Notes: a model not told the origin generated them from the sequence alone. A DNA stretch of 64,000 bases from Thiohalocapsa sp. PB-PSB1 (GCA_016745215.1 CP050890.1:7011001-7075000), one strand, 5' to 3'. Shown: positions 39,067-48,215, counted from the first letter of the stretch. Program-made: numbers and translations.

Positions 39067-41250
39067 GTGTCCACCCTGTGCCGTGGCATCCTGTTGGGAC
39101 TGATTGCCGGCCTGTGTTCCGGTTTATTGTCGCTTACCCCTTGGCTTACCCGGCTGGAAGACAGCATTGGTCTGAGCTGGCTGTTTTTGCTGCGCGGCGA
39201 GCGCACGCCCGGAAATGTCGTGGTGGTCGCCTTGGACCGCGCCAGCATCGACCGGTTGGGCCTTGATCCGGAGCATCAGCGTTGGCCCCGGGACTTGCAT
39301 GCGCGCCTGCTGCAACGCCTGCAACAGGCCGGGGTAGAACTGGTCGTCTTCGACGTCTTCTTCGAGCGCTCTCGTAATACAGACAGCGATCGGCGCTTCG
39401 CCGCGGCGATCCAAGAATTTGGCAAGGTGCTGTTGTTTGCCGATTTGAAAAGGCGCGTCGAACAGCGCGGAAGTATCGCGTTGGTCACCGAATCGGAAGT
39501 TCCGCCGCATGCGCTGTTTGCAACGCAGGCGCTCTGTAATGCGCCATTCGTGGTCCCGGACCGACCCGGTGCAGTCACCGACTATTGGGCCTTCAAGCCC
39601 GGTGCCGGCGGTGCCATCAGCCTGCCGGTGTGCGCCTTCCACCTGCATTTGCTGTTGCATCGCCCGGATGCCTTTACCGCCCTCAGGCAACTTGATCGAC
39701 GACTCCTGCACCTGCCTGAACATGTCCAAGCCCTGACCCCTGGCATGCTCAATCGGATCACCCGCGATATCCGCGAAATACTCGTCAACAATCGCGCGTT
39801 GGGTGAACGTCTGCAGGCCAAAGCCGGCGATGAGCGTCTGTTGAGCGCCTTTGTGCAATTACACACCGGGCCGGCGTTGCAACCGATCAACTATTACGGA
39901 CCACCCCGAAGCATCTCCACACTGTCATTTTGGACTTTGTTGGAGATGAGTGACGAGCAACTGGCTGCGTTGCGTGACAAGGCGGTGTTCATTGGCGTCT
40001 CGGAGGACGCCAAATGGGAGCGACTCGACACGTTGCACAGCGCCTTCACCCGAGACGAGACCGCATATCGAATCGGCGGCGTCGAGGTCTGCGCCACGAT
40101 CTTCTCCAATCTGGTCGGCAACGAACTGATCAAGCGCGCATCGGCAATCGAACGTTTCGCATTGCACATGTTGCTTGGCTTTGCGGCCGCCTTGCTCGGC
40201 CGCCTGCTGCCACCGCTTCCGGCCTTGGCAACGGGCAGCCTGTTGGCCGCTAGCTACAGCACCGCCACGGTGCAGCTGTTCAGCTGTTGCCACCTGGCGT
40301 TGCCGTTGCTGATGCCGCTTGCCACTGCACTCGCTCCCAGTTTGATAGCGGGGCTGTTACTTGGGCATCAAGCGACCGCGGCAGAGAAACGACGCCTGAC
40401 CCAAGCCTTTATCCGCTACCTGCCGGAACGCAAGGTCGCGCAACTGGTGGAGCGCATCGTCCGCGTACCCGGCACTGAGCGGGTTAGCGGGATCTGCCTG
40501 CTGTCCGATATCGAGAAATACACCAGCCTGTCGGAGCGCTTGGAGCCGGAGCATCTGAATCAGTTGGTCAATGAGTTCTTTGCCACCGTGTTTACCGAGG
40601 TCGAATGCCGCGATGGGCAGGTGTCGCAGTTGGTCGGCGATTCGGTATTGGCGCTTTGGATCGACCGCGGCTCGTCACGCGAACACTGCACACGCAGTTG
40701 CCATGCGGCACTGGCACTGCTGCAGGCGGTGGATGCCTACAACCGCGACCATCCGGAGGTCCAGATGCCATTGCGTGTCGGCATGCACTACGGCGAGTTC
40801 GTGATGGCGGATCTCAGCACCCAAACCCACAGCGAATACCGCCCGGTGGGGGATATGATCAACACCGCAAGCCGTTTGGAGGCCGCCAACAAACAACTGG
40901 GCACCTACCTGATCGTCAGCGAACCCATCGTCCGTGGTGCCGAAGGATTGATATTCCGCGAACTCGGACTCTTCCGCGTCACCAATAAGCGCAATCCGCT
41001 GCGACTCTATGCTCCATTGGGCGAGATAAAGGAGTTGGAGCCCGACAGCACGGATTTGATTGACGCCTACGATGCAGCCCTGCGTTTGTTCAGGGCACGC
41101 TGCTGGCAGGGGGCCAGCTCGGCATTTCAGTCAATTCTAGAACGCTGGCCGGAGGATGGTCCGTCCAAGTTTCATTTGCAATACTCATTGCGTTACCAGG
41201 AAATGCCGCCGGCTGAACCCTGGGATGGCAGTTTGTTTTTGGCCAAGTAG
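39067..41250 (+). CDS. CHASE2-domain class III adenylate/guanylate cyclase
   Basis: The GTG at 39067 follows the preceding TGA without a gap; the protein has 727 residues. After a first membrane helix (residues 5-25) comes a large periplasmic CHASE2 sensor domain (about 30-345: VVVVALDRASIDRLG, WPRDLHARLLQRL, ELVVFDVFFE, FIGVSEDA). Three further membrane helices lie at about 360-440. The cyclase domain (about 470-650) keeps both metal-binding Asp, D481 in LLSDIEKYTSL and D525 in VGDSVLALW, and the transition-state N-R pair in DMINTASRLEAANK. It should make cAMP or cGMP in response to an envelope signal. FecR genes next to CHASE2 cyclases are a known pairing; substrate specificity cannot be read safely. 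Confidence 0.9.
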   Translation: MSTLCRGILLGLIAGLCSGLLSLTPWLTRLEDSIGLSWLFLLRGERTPGNVVVVALDRASIDRLGLDPEHQRWPRDLHARLLQRLQQAGVELVVFDVFFERSRNTDSDRRFAAAIQEFGKVLLFADLKRRVEQRGSIALVTESEVPPHALFATQALCNAPFVVPDRPGAVTDYWAFKPGAGGAISLPVCAFHLHLLLHRPDAFTALRQLDRRLLHLPEHVQALTPGMLNRITRDIREILVNNRALGERLQAKAGDERLLSAFVQLHTGPALQPINYYGPPRSISTLSFWTLLEMSDEQLAALRDKAVFIGVSEDAKWERLDTLHSAFTRDETAYRIGGVEVCATIFSNLVGNELIKRASAIERFALHMLLGFAAALLGRLLPPLPALATGSLLAASYSTATVQLFSCCHLALPLLMPLATALAPSLIAGLLLGHQATAAEKRRLTQAFIRYLPERKVAQLVERIVRVPGTERVSGICLLSDIEKYTSLSERLEPEHLNQLVNEFFATVFTEVECRDGQVSQLVGDSVLALWIDRGSSREHCTRSCHAALALLQAVDAYNRDHPEVQMPLRVGMHYGEFVMADLSTQTHSEYRPVGDMINTASRLEAANKQLGTYLIVSEPIVRGAEGLIFRELGLFRVTNKRNPLRLYAPLGEIKELEPDSTDLIDAYDAALRLFRARCWQGASSAFQSILERWPEDGPSKFHLQYSLRYQEMPPAEPWDGSLFLAK

Positions 41251-41387
41251 TCGCTTGGCTGAGTGCGGCACGACAGAGCTTGATCGAACAGAAGCAAACT
41301 CTCCTCGTAGCGTGCCTAGTGCTCGGGGCTTAGAGCAAGCAAAGCGCGGCGGAAAAGCTATTGGTGCCGATTCTGACATTCTCTTTG

Positions 41388-41924
41388 TTACCAATAAACA
41401 GGGTCATTGAATTCCTTGACGCATGCAACAGGTTCATTGATTGTTGGAATTGGCTCTTGCGTCAAGGACTGACCCAGCCAACCTTGTGGCATTGTCAGCT
41501 TAAGCGGAGCCCGGATGACACTTTCTGGCAGCGCTTCGAATCCTACCTTGGAGTAGAAGGATGGATCGCCATAGGTGATCGCAATATCCACAGAACGATT
41601 TTTCAGTTCATGAAGGCCATAACGGATGAGCGCCTGTCCGATGCCTTTACCCTGATGCTCCGTATCGACCGCAACAGGAGCAAGCAGGTAAACCTGAAGC
41701 TTTCGCTCTAATCGAAGCCGGGTAAAAAAAATCGCCGCAATGATTGCTGCTTGCTCATAGGTTGCGAAGCAGATGATTTCTTCATTGTCCACTGCTGAAG
41801 ATAATTTTGCAGCGAGCTTTCCAATCAGATTCCCTTCGTGCTCTCCCTCGGACAGAGTGAAAACAGACGTAAATAGGTCGGTTACTTCTTTTTGCTGTTT
41901 CGTACTCAGGATGTGTTAATTCAT
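41388..41924 (-). pseudogene. GNAT acetyltransferase with an early stop codon
   Basis: From 41792 leftwards a GTG-started frame of 134 codons encodes most of a GNAT protein with the acetyl-CoA loop VAVDTEHQGKGIGQALIRYG and the family ending WLGQSLTQEPIP...PVYW. The same frame continues upstream with family-like sequence (LSTKQQKEVTDLFTSVFTLS) to an ATG at 41922-41924, but that ATG is followed by AAT and then TAA at 41916-41918. Either the gene is killed by one nonsense change at codon 3, or translation starts at a rare codon (ATC or CTG near 41910) or at the internal GTG. I favour a recent pseudogene. The substrate cannot be told. Confidence 0.65.
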
Positions 41925-42006
41925 GTTTTCTTTTCCAAATCGATGCTGCGTCCTGCTCAAAGATCGTGGCGATTAGCGATCTTCAAGGCGTAGCTTACCC
42001 GGACTC

Positions 42007-42660
42007 TCAGGGTTCGCGCCGATCGCGTGCGTCGGTATCGGCCTTTGTAACCAGCCAATAGGCAGTGCCCAAAGACAATACGATGGCAGCAATGCCCATC
42101 AGGTCCATGGCGCTGTAATCGTCCATGTCCAGCACGATGACTTTTCGTGCAATGGCCATCATTGCGGTGGCAATTACGAGCTTCACCGGGAAGACATCGG
42201 TGCGCAGGTAAAGGGTGATGTTAGAAAAGATCTCGTAGGCAATCAGGACCGCCAGAAAGACGCCGAATGTCTTTACGATGTCTGGCACCATGAAGAAAGG
42301 TGGCCGGGACATCGTGATGTAAAGGGTGTAGATGACGCTTGCTACACCCTCCAGAATGACGATTGCCATTGCTAGGGCGAGAACGTAGGTGGCTGCGCGG
42401 AGTATCCGGTGAAGGAAGCGCAGCACCGGGTCCGACGCGCGGGTTGGAAATTCTTCGTGTTTGCCTGGAAGGTCGCTCATGATGCGTTTTTTGCCGGATT
42501 TCGATGGGGTGGCCGATAGCGAGCGCTTTGTGCCCTTCCGGCATCGACGTCGCAGCAGCGAGCCGAGCACACCTGCCACGGCGACAGCGGCGAGCACCAC
42601 TGCAACCCTTGTAAAGTCGGGCCACTCCCACCAAAAGGGCAGGGCGTCAGTGCCTGGCAT
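42007..42660 (-). CDS. PsiE-like membrane protein
   Basis: The start at 42660 is chosen for GGAG seven bases upstream and gives 217 residues. A first membrane helix (WPDFTRVAVVLAAVAVAGVLGSLL, about 10-35) and a basic linker precede a domain of four helices similar to the phosphate-starvation-inducible PsiE family (VIYTLYITMSRPPFFMVPDI, GVFLAVLIAYEIFSNITLYL, VKLVIATAMMAIARKVIVLD). The internal Met at 42480 would yield only the PsiE domain but lacks a ribosome-binding site. Inner membrane; the role of PsiE is not well known. Downstream of the nfeD/SPFH genes on the same strand. Confidence 0.78.
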   Translation of the reverse strand: MPGTDALPFWWEWPDFTRVAVVLAAVAVAGVLGSLLRRRCRKGTKRSLSATPSKSGKKRIMSDLPGKHEEFPTRASDPVLRFLHRILRAATYVLALAMAIVILEGVASVIYTLYITMSRPPFFMVPDIVKTFGVFLAVLIAYEIFSNITLYLRTDVFPVKLVIATAMMAIARKVIVLDMDDYSAMDLMGIAAIVLSLGTAYWLVTKADTDARDRREP

Positions 42661-42704
42661 AGCTTGCTCCGGGAAATAGTCTGCGATTGTAAACGCTGGG
42701 GGTC

Positions 42705-42905
42705 TTACCCTGGAAACTGTTCGCTGTTTCCGGTAGCCACATAGGCATCTTTTCGCAGACCATGGATGTGCAGGCGAGAGCCGTCGAAGCGCCAAGGTTC
42801 TACCTGCAAGGCGGCATAGAGCGGCCGGTGGTCGCGCCGAGTTAGGCTGTTGATCTCTAACATCAGATCCGGCGATGGGTCGATGGAGAGGCCGATGATG
42901 CTCAT
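42705..42905 (-). CDS. Small hypothetical protein coupled to the SPFH gene
   Basis: A 66-residue frame starts at an ATG that overlaps the TGA of the SPFH gene by four bases (ATGA), the usual sign of translational coupling. It reads MSIIGLSIDPSPDLMLEINS and includes RRDHRPLYAALQVEPWRFDG. It is not recognised. There is no membrane segment; it is probably cytoplasmic and of alpha/beta composition. It ends 44 bases before the PsiE-like gene. The coupling is the main support for a real gene. Confidence 0.5.
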   Translation of the reverse strand: MSIIGLSIDPSPDLMLEINSLTRRDHRPLYAALQVEPWRFDGSRLHIHGLRKDAYVATGNSEQFPG

Positions 42906-43855
42906 TGCGGCTTCTCTGGCTGAACGTCACGGGTCTCGCGCACGATCGCCATCGCCGAGGCTACCAGCGAGCCCACCTCGGAGAGATTCGCAGGTAGGAT
43001 CAGCGTATTGCCCTGCTTGGCTAGGTTGCCGAATTCGCGCACATATTGCTCGGCCACCCGGAGGTTGACCGCCTGCATGCCGCCCTCGCCGCGGATAGAA
43101 CGGCCGATGGTCTCGATGCCGTTTGCCGTCGCCGCGGCAATCAGCTCAATTTCGCGAGCCTTGCCCTCGGCCTCGTTGATCTGACGTTGCTTGTCCGCCT
43201 GGGAGATGTTGATCATTTCCTGCATGTGGCCCTCTGAGACGTTGATACGGGCCTGGCGGTCGCCCTCTGACTGGGCGACGGTGGCACGGCGTTCGCGCTC
43301 GGCGCGCATCTGCTTCTCCAGCGCATCGCGCACCGTAGCCGGCGGGATGATGTCCTTGATCTCGTAACGCAGCACCTTGACGCCCCAGGGACTGGCGGCC
43401 TCGTCTACGGCGGCAACGACCCGGGCATTGATGATGCTGCGTTCTTCGAAGGTGCGGTCGAGTTCGATCTTGCCAATCTCCGAGCGCAATGTGGTCTGCG
43501 CCAACTGCATGGCGCCGTAGCGATAGTTATCGATGCCATAGGATGCGAGCTTGGCGTCCATCACCTACAGATACAGCACGCCGTCGATCTCGACGGCGAT
43601 ATTATCCTTGGTGATGCAGGTCTGGGAGGCGACATCCATGACTTGCTCCTTCAGCGTGTGCCGATAGGCGACGCGGTCGATGAATGGGATCAGGAAATGA
43701 AAGCCCGCCTCCAGGGTGCGCGAAAAGCGCCCTAGGCGCTGGATGACATAGGCGTCGCGCTGCGGCACCACCACCGCGGTCTTGATCACCACGACCATGA
43801 CCAGCAGTGCGATCAGGGCGGCGGCGACTAGAAAAAACAGGTCCGGCGAATTCAT
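42902..43855 (-). pseudogene. SPFH/stomatin-family protein interrupted by an amber codon
   Basis: One continuous frame of 318 codons starts at 43855 and is interrupted only by TAG at 43565-43567. The N-terminal part has a membrane anchor (LFFLVAAALIALLVMVVVI) and VVVPQRDAYVIQRLGRFSRT; after DGVLYL comes the stop, then VMDAKLASYGIDNYRYGAMQ. Family members read DGVLYLQVMD-KLASYG at this point, so the change is most simply CAG (Gln) to TAG. All later SPFH blocks (TLRSEIGKIELDRTFEER, the Ala-Glu coiled-coil) are well kept, which means the mutation is young or the codon is sometimes read through. The intact protein would be a QmcA-like membrane scaffold partnered with NfeD. Confidence 0.8.
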
Positions 43856-43873
43856 ATGTGAATTTCTCCAATC

Positions 43874-44329
43874 TCAAGCGTCAGCAGAAGGCCGTTCCGG
43901 GGCGACCTCCAAACAAAGTCCGTCATGGCCGACGATGAGCAGCCAATCGCTGGCGGCGATCGGGGTATCGTCAGTGCTGCGGGCATCCCACTCGGCACCA
44001 CGCCAGCGCACCCGCCCGTGGCGACCTTGGAAATCAGTCACGGCCTGTACCCGCTGACCAGCGCCTTCGTCATCGCTACCGCCGCGCTGCTGGCCTTTGA
44101 ACATCAGCAAAAGGCGTCGGCGCAGCAACAGGATGGTCGCGGCCGTCACCAGCGCGAAAACCAGGAATTGCAGGGCGATATCGTCGAGTCCGGCAACCGC
44201 GAGCAGACTAACCAGAATCGCCGCGGCTCCGAACAGCGCTAGGATCATTCCCGGCAGCAGAACCTCGCCAATCAATAGCAAAAACCCGGCCACCAGCCAG
44301 ACCAAGGCCGCGACATACTGCGATGACAT
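43874..44329 (-). CDS. NfeD-family membrane protein
   Basis: The 151-residue protein has N-terminal membrane helices (VAALVWLVAGFLLLIGEVLL, ILALFGAAAILVSLLAVAGL, ALQFLVFALVTAATILLLRR) and a C-terminal OB-fold domain (GRHGRVRWRGAEWDARS, WLLIVGHDGLCLEVAP). NfeD proteins of this short type pair with SPFH/stomatin proteins in the inner membrane and are almost always encoded beside them, as here with an 18-base gap. The partner gene carries an amber codon. E. coli YbbK/QmcA and YbbL-type neighbours are the nearest parallel. Confidence 0.88.
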   Translation of the reverse strand: MSSQYVAALVWLVAGFLLLIGEVLLPGMILALFGAAAILVSLLAVAGLDDIALQFLVFALVTAATILLLRRRLLLMFKGQQRGGSDDEGAGQRVQAVTDFQGRHGRVRWRGAEWDARSTDDTPIAASDWLLIVGHDGLCLEVAPERPSADA

Positions 44330-44632
44330 GATCAGTCCAACCCCAACCCAAACAATTGCTTAATTGTTATCCCAGCTGCACACACCAGCGTATAGGAAAT
44401 CCAATCGCTACTGCGGAGCTCGGGGCAGAGATGACTTCCTGCCACATCTTTTATCACACCCCAGTCTCTGTCATGGAACACTTTATATCCCAATGTAACC
44501 GTTTAATAATCGATTATCCATCTTGACTGTTTACTCCACTCGCATCAATGACATCGCTTCGGCTCCCGCAAATCGGGTCATGACGAATGAATTGAGTCTT
44601 GACTTCGTGAACTGTGTCAGAGAATGTTCGCT

Positions 44633-44692
44633 GAGCGATTAAGATAACGGCAAACAGCAGAAACTGTAGCGGGACATCCGCACCGCTGCATT
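44633..44692. repeat. 60-bp dispersed repeat, copy 1
   Basis: This stretch (with CAGAAACTGTAGCGGGACAT and CCGCACCGCTGCATTA) is about 80 percent identical by eye to 59766-59826. The core AGCGGGACA-CCCGC can form a small hairpin. It lies at the 3' edge of the IS630 relic. The remaining gene-free part between nfeD and this repeat (44330-44632) shows nothing I recognise beyond possible nfeD promoter sequence. Confidence 0.6.
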
Positions 44693-45135
44693 AGGTTGAA
44701 GACAGTTAGGCGCTGCTTGTGCTCCTCGAAAAACGTCTTCGACCGGGTGCTGATGTGATAACTGGCACCATCTTGTACAAGCACGATGTGCTTACGCGTC
44801 TTGCCGAGCGCCTGTTTGAGGTATGCGGCATAGGCCTCCGAGTCGAGGTGCTCTTCCTGGCACTTGAAGAAGAAGCGGCCAATAACCTAGTCGATCAGGC
44901 CAACTACCTTGTAGCCCTTGCGCTTACCGGAAGTCTCAATGACAGGCGGTTGGCCCTTTTTCGCCCAGGTGTCGCTGAGAGTTCCCCATTGCGGGAAGGA
45001 TGCCTCATCGCCGAACAGCAAATAGGTGTTCTTGCGTCGCGCAAGCTCCAAGATTTGCGGCCATGTGCTATCCAGTGAATCAATCCGGTCCTTATCAGGC
45101 AGGCCCACCGCTTTTCGTTCAAATTCAACTATCTG
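44686..45135 (-). pseudogene. IS630-family transposase relic
   Basis: Leftward translation gives RKNTYLLFGDEASFPQWGTL, SGKRKGYKVVGLID, then an in-frame TAG (44887-44889), then VIGRFFFKCQEEHLDSEAYA and KHIVLVQDGASYHIS. These match the DDE core of IS630 transposases: D in FGDEASF and D in VQDGASYH are catalytic residues. The N-terminal DNA-binding part and the final Glu region are missing, and no inverted repeats are visible. It lies between the surface-sugar cluster and the nfeD group and may mark an old rearrangement. Confidence 0.75.
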
Positions 45136-45168
45136 GCGTACCTGCCATTGGATCTATTAGAAAAAAAT

Positions 45169-46680
45169 TCAGTCGAAAAGGAACAGTTCGATACAGGTCG
45201 TATTGCAATTCAGCTCGTACCCATTGCCGCGAAACTGCCAGTAGTTCGACAGGTTTCCCCAATCGCCGATCTTTTTCGCCGCTAGCGAATCCCTGCCGTG
45301 TGGTTGCTGACGCGACTGAACCAGCCATAACCGCCGGCCATCAGCCACAAATTCCTGCGCCAGCTCCTTAGCGTCCGTCGACAACTCCCCGTTCACGATG
45401 GACAAGCGCCCCAATTCATCGCTTCTCCCAGTTCGCTTCCAGTAATAATCAAGCGCTTTGCTGAGATAACCCGGTAGAACAGCAACACTATCGCCGTCGC
45501 GCCAGCTATCTGCGATATGGTTTGCAACCAGATCCCATCTCTCCTTTTCGTAGAAACTGTAATAGTTATGCAGGGACCAGACATTGAGAAACAGTATCCC
45601 AGCGATTAGCCCAAAACCCAGAATGCGGGGCCGAATACGTACCGCAACGATTGCTGTCAGCACAAGAAACGGAACGGCCGCATACAGCACGGAACGGGTC
45701 ACCAATATCGGCTTCCATGTGCTCAATACATACAACACGATGATTGGAGTCAGGATCAATGTGACGAGAAATGCCGCCCACCACGGCTGTTTTCTCAACA
45801 AGAAAACGCCCCAGACAAAGATCCCGACGAGCACTGGCAGCAGGAGAGTTCTTGGCTTCCATACACCAAAGAGCCAGAAATCATTCAGCACTTGTATCAG
45901 TGTGGACGGGCCTACCTGAATCCAGTCGGGTATCCCGGAACTCGCTTGGTGGAGGAGGTGGGGCAGCCATAGGAACCAAACTGCTAGCGTTAGGATCTGA
46001 AGTATGGACCAGTGAGCTGCACATTGCCAACGCCACTTTGCGCAGGAAAGAATCGGCCAAAGCATGGCCAGGTTGATCGCAAAAAGGAAAACGGGTCCGG
46101 AATTATGTGCGAGCAAGGCACCCAGCGCACCGGTCACATAGAGAAACGAGAGCCAGATATCCCGCCTGGGTGGTCTGTCGTTCATCTGCTCCCAAGCGCT
46201 CCAACCACTGACCAGCCTAACCGCAGCCCAACTCGCAAGCGTGGCGCCGAACGCCAACAGCGAGTACATGCGCGCCTCTTGACTATAGTAGATGAGCAGG
46301 GGTGAAACAGCCACCAATAATGCGGCAGTGAGCCCTGCGGTAGTTCCACTTAGGATTCTTCCGAAATCGAACGCAAGAACGACGATCAGAATCCCGCTCA
46401 GCACCGAGAACAGCCGCAGAGCGACCTCAGTGTCTCCGAATACAAGGAATCCGCGCACAATCGCATAGTAAAATGGCGGGTGGCTGTCGGTCTCGACGGT
46501 AACCCGCCATGCTTCGGATAAATCCATGCTGGCACGCGTGAATGTCACCGCCTCGTCGTACCATAGCGGCTGCTGGGAAAGCCCTAACAGGCGCAGGCAG
46601 ACCGCTAAAAGGATCACCACCAGCAGAATGCCTCCAGAGTATCTTCCAAGATTTAAATCCCTGAACCTGGTGCTATTCAT
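45169..46680 (-). CDS. Glycosyltransferase, GT39/ArnT-like integral membrane protein
   Basis: The 503-residue protein has about a dozen hydrophobic segments. The first periplasmic loop holds LWYDEA (residues 39-44) with the catalytic Asp-Glu pair, and ETDSHPPFYY (63-72) follows, both typical of PMT/ArnT-type enzymes that take a sugar from a polyprenyl phosphate on the outer face of the inner membrane. SQEARMYSLL near 129 is also usual in this group. The C-terminal 90 residues are a soluble domain. It overlaps gtrA-like gene 46673-47152 by eight bases and so forms an operon with it. Confidence 0.85.
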   Translation of the reverse strand: MNSTRFRDLNLGRYSGGILLVVILLAVCLRLLGLSQQPLWYDEAVTFTRASMDLSEAWRVTVETDSHPPFYYAIVRGFLVFGDTEVALRLFSVLSGILIVVLAFDFGRILSGTTAGLTAALLVAVSPLLIYYSQEARMYSLLAFGATLASWAAVRLVSGWSAWEQMNDRPPRRDIWLSFLYVTGALGALLAHNSGPVFLFAINLAMLWPILSCAKWRWQCAAHWSILQILTLAVWFLWLPHLLHQASSGIPDWIQVGPSTLIQVLNDFWLFGVWKPRTLLLPVLVGIFVWGVFLLRKQPWWAAFLVTLILTPIIVLYVLSTWKPILVTRSVLYAAVPFLVLTAIVAVRIRPRILGFGLIAGILFLNVWSLHNYYSFYEKERWDLVANHIADSWRDGDSVAVLPGYLSKALDYYWKRTGRSDELGRLSIVNGELSTDAKELAQEFVADGRRLWLVQSRQQPHGRDSLAAKKIGDWGNLSNYWQFRGNGYELNCNTTCIELFLFD

Positions 46681-47152
46681 TCTGATTTCCGCTAGTTTTT
46701 CGCCAAATCAGGCGGGAGGTGCTCAGATAATTCGAAATCGAGCCGACAACCGCTCCCACAGCCCCCGCAACCGCCCAATGTTGCCCCATCGCGTAAACTC
46801 CTTCCGCAGCAAGTACATTGAAAATCGCTCCAAGGGTGCATGCGGCATAAAAAGAGAGGAGACCGCGAAAAAAAGATGCGCCGACGAGTGATCTGTCGCC
46901 GAAGGTGAGGCGATTGTTCAGGACAAAATTGGTCGTCATCGCTACCCAGACGGATAGAACCTGTGCCCAAAGGAAGTTCACTCCTGCGATTCGGTGAAGT
47001 CCCCCTAGAACCAGCACCTGTACGACGACTCCGCTCAATCCGACAAGTCCGAACATGACGAAGCGCGTCGGTAGCCAAGCGGGGCACTTGAGCAGCATCG
47101 ACTCCATTACATTCGAGCCAGCGAAATCAGTTGTTCCAGTTGCCTTATTCAT
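46673..47152 (-). CDS. GtrA-family membrane protein
   Basis: The 159-residue protein has four membrane helices (FVMFGLVGLSGVVVQVLVLG, FLWAQVLSVWVAMTTNFVLN, a third near LLSFYAACTLGAIF, a fourth near VAGAVGAVVGSISNYL). The family mark NFVLNNRLTF is present. GtrA proteins are thought to flip polyprenyl-phosphate sugars across the inner membrane. Followed directly by the GT39 gene, which would use the flipped sugar. The GGGAG before the start is about eleven bases away. Confidence 0.85.
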   Translation of the reverse strand: MNKATGTTDFAGSNVMESMLLKCPAWLPTRFVMFGLVGLSGVVVQVLVLGGLHRIAGVNFLWAQVLSVWVAMTTNFVLNNRLTFGDRSLVGASFFRGLLSFYAACTLGAIFNVLAAEGVYAMGQHWAVAGAVGAVVGSISNYLSTSRLIWRKTSGNQNE

Positions 47153-47768
47153 TCGCAGACATGGCTCCCGCCCGAACTACCGAGCGCGTAGATGAAAAAC
47201 TACGTTGAGTTCTTCGGCTGATGGCGGGCTGTCTGGCACTCTGCGTTACCACCTCTACCCGCGTTCTGAATTGGTTTTAAATCAGTTGGGCTTGACTATC
47301 TTGCAGAATCGGCAGCAGCACAACCCAAGGATTGGATTTTCGTCATTGATACAATATGACCCCGGGCGGGTTGAAATGTTTGGTAACACTCGTACGCCTA
47401 TCAGCCAGTTGGCAAGCCCGGTTACTTGCCCAGCCAGTGTGGCATGAATCGATAGCTGTTCGGGATGCTCCAAAAGCGTAACGCCTTTGGTCATCATCAG
47501 CTACGCTGCGCGACAATCCGCGCTATCGTATACCTTTCAATCTCATACAACAAGGACAACAAGATTCCTTGGATAGCGAAGACCCGAACCGCATCGCGCG
47601 ACGTGCTGTATTCCTGCCGTTATCCTTGGCTCTTAGGGACAGTAAGCACTTTTTTGCCAACTACGCGATCTCGTTCCGACGCTTGCATGTTGTCCAAGGG
47701 GATGGTGTGCCTATTCAGATTGTGCGGCAGCAGTGCCGCGACGGCTTCGGGGGTCTTGGTGCCGTTGG

Positions 47769-47882
47769 GGCGCCAGCAAATAGCCGGGTCTTTCTGCCGA
47801 CCACGAGCGGGCAAATGGCGTTCTCGGTGCGGTTGTTGGTGATTTCCAAATGGCCGTCGTCGAGGAAGGTGATTAGCGTCGG
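47769..47882 (-). pseudogene. IS66-family transposase relic (C-terminal end)
   Basis: Leftward translation reads PTLITFLDDGHLEITNNRTE, followed by NAICPLVVGRKTRLFAG. This corresponds to the C-terminal catalytic end of IS66 TnpC (FLDDG-LE-TNN--EN-IRP-V-GRKN-LFAG), including the catalytic Glu in NNRTENAI. The frame is then lost. No TnpA or TnpB parts are visible nearby, so only the end of the element is left. Confidence 0.65.
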
Positions 47883-48029
47883 TGATTGGATAAAGGCATA
47901 GCCAATGGGTTAGGCCTCAGAATAATGTGATTGCTATCGGATGTGCTGTTTGAAGGGATTGTATCGCCTGCGTTACATGGCGCTTCCTGATCAACGCGAT
48001 GTTGAGGTCGTACTCTGTTGCAGCGCGGC

Positions 48030-48215
48030 AAGAAGAGGCTCGCGCAGGGGAACCAAGAAAAAAGCTCGCGCGCAGATGCAAAGGCGGGGGGAAGAGAAGA
48101 GGAAGCTCGCGCAGAGACGCAGAGACGCAAAGGGAAGAAAGAGAAGTAGTCGACGTAACCAGCGCAATGTCCTCTTCTAGGGCGATTTCTGCCGAGAAAC
48201 AGCCATCTGGGTTGT
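48030..48215. repeat. Degenerate copy of the dispersed repeat family
   Basis: CTCGCGCAGAGACGCAGAGACGCAAAG is the inverse of the CTCTGCGTCTCTGCGG block, and GGCGATTTCTGCCGAGAAACAG near 48181 resembles the module C end. The copy is purine-rich, without hexamers, and much more worn than copies 3 and 4. Confidence 0.4.
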
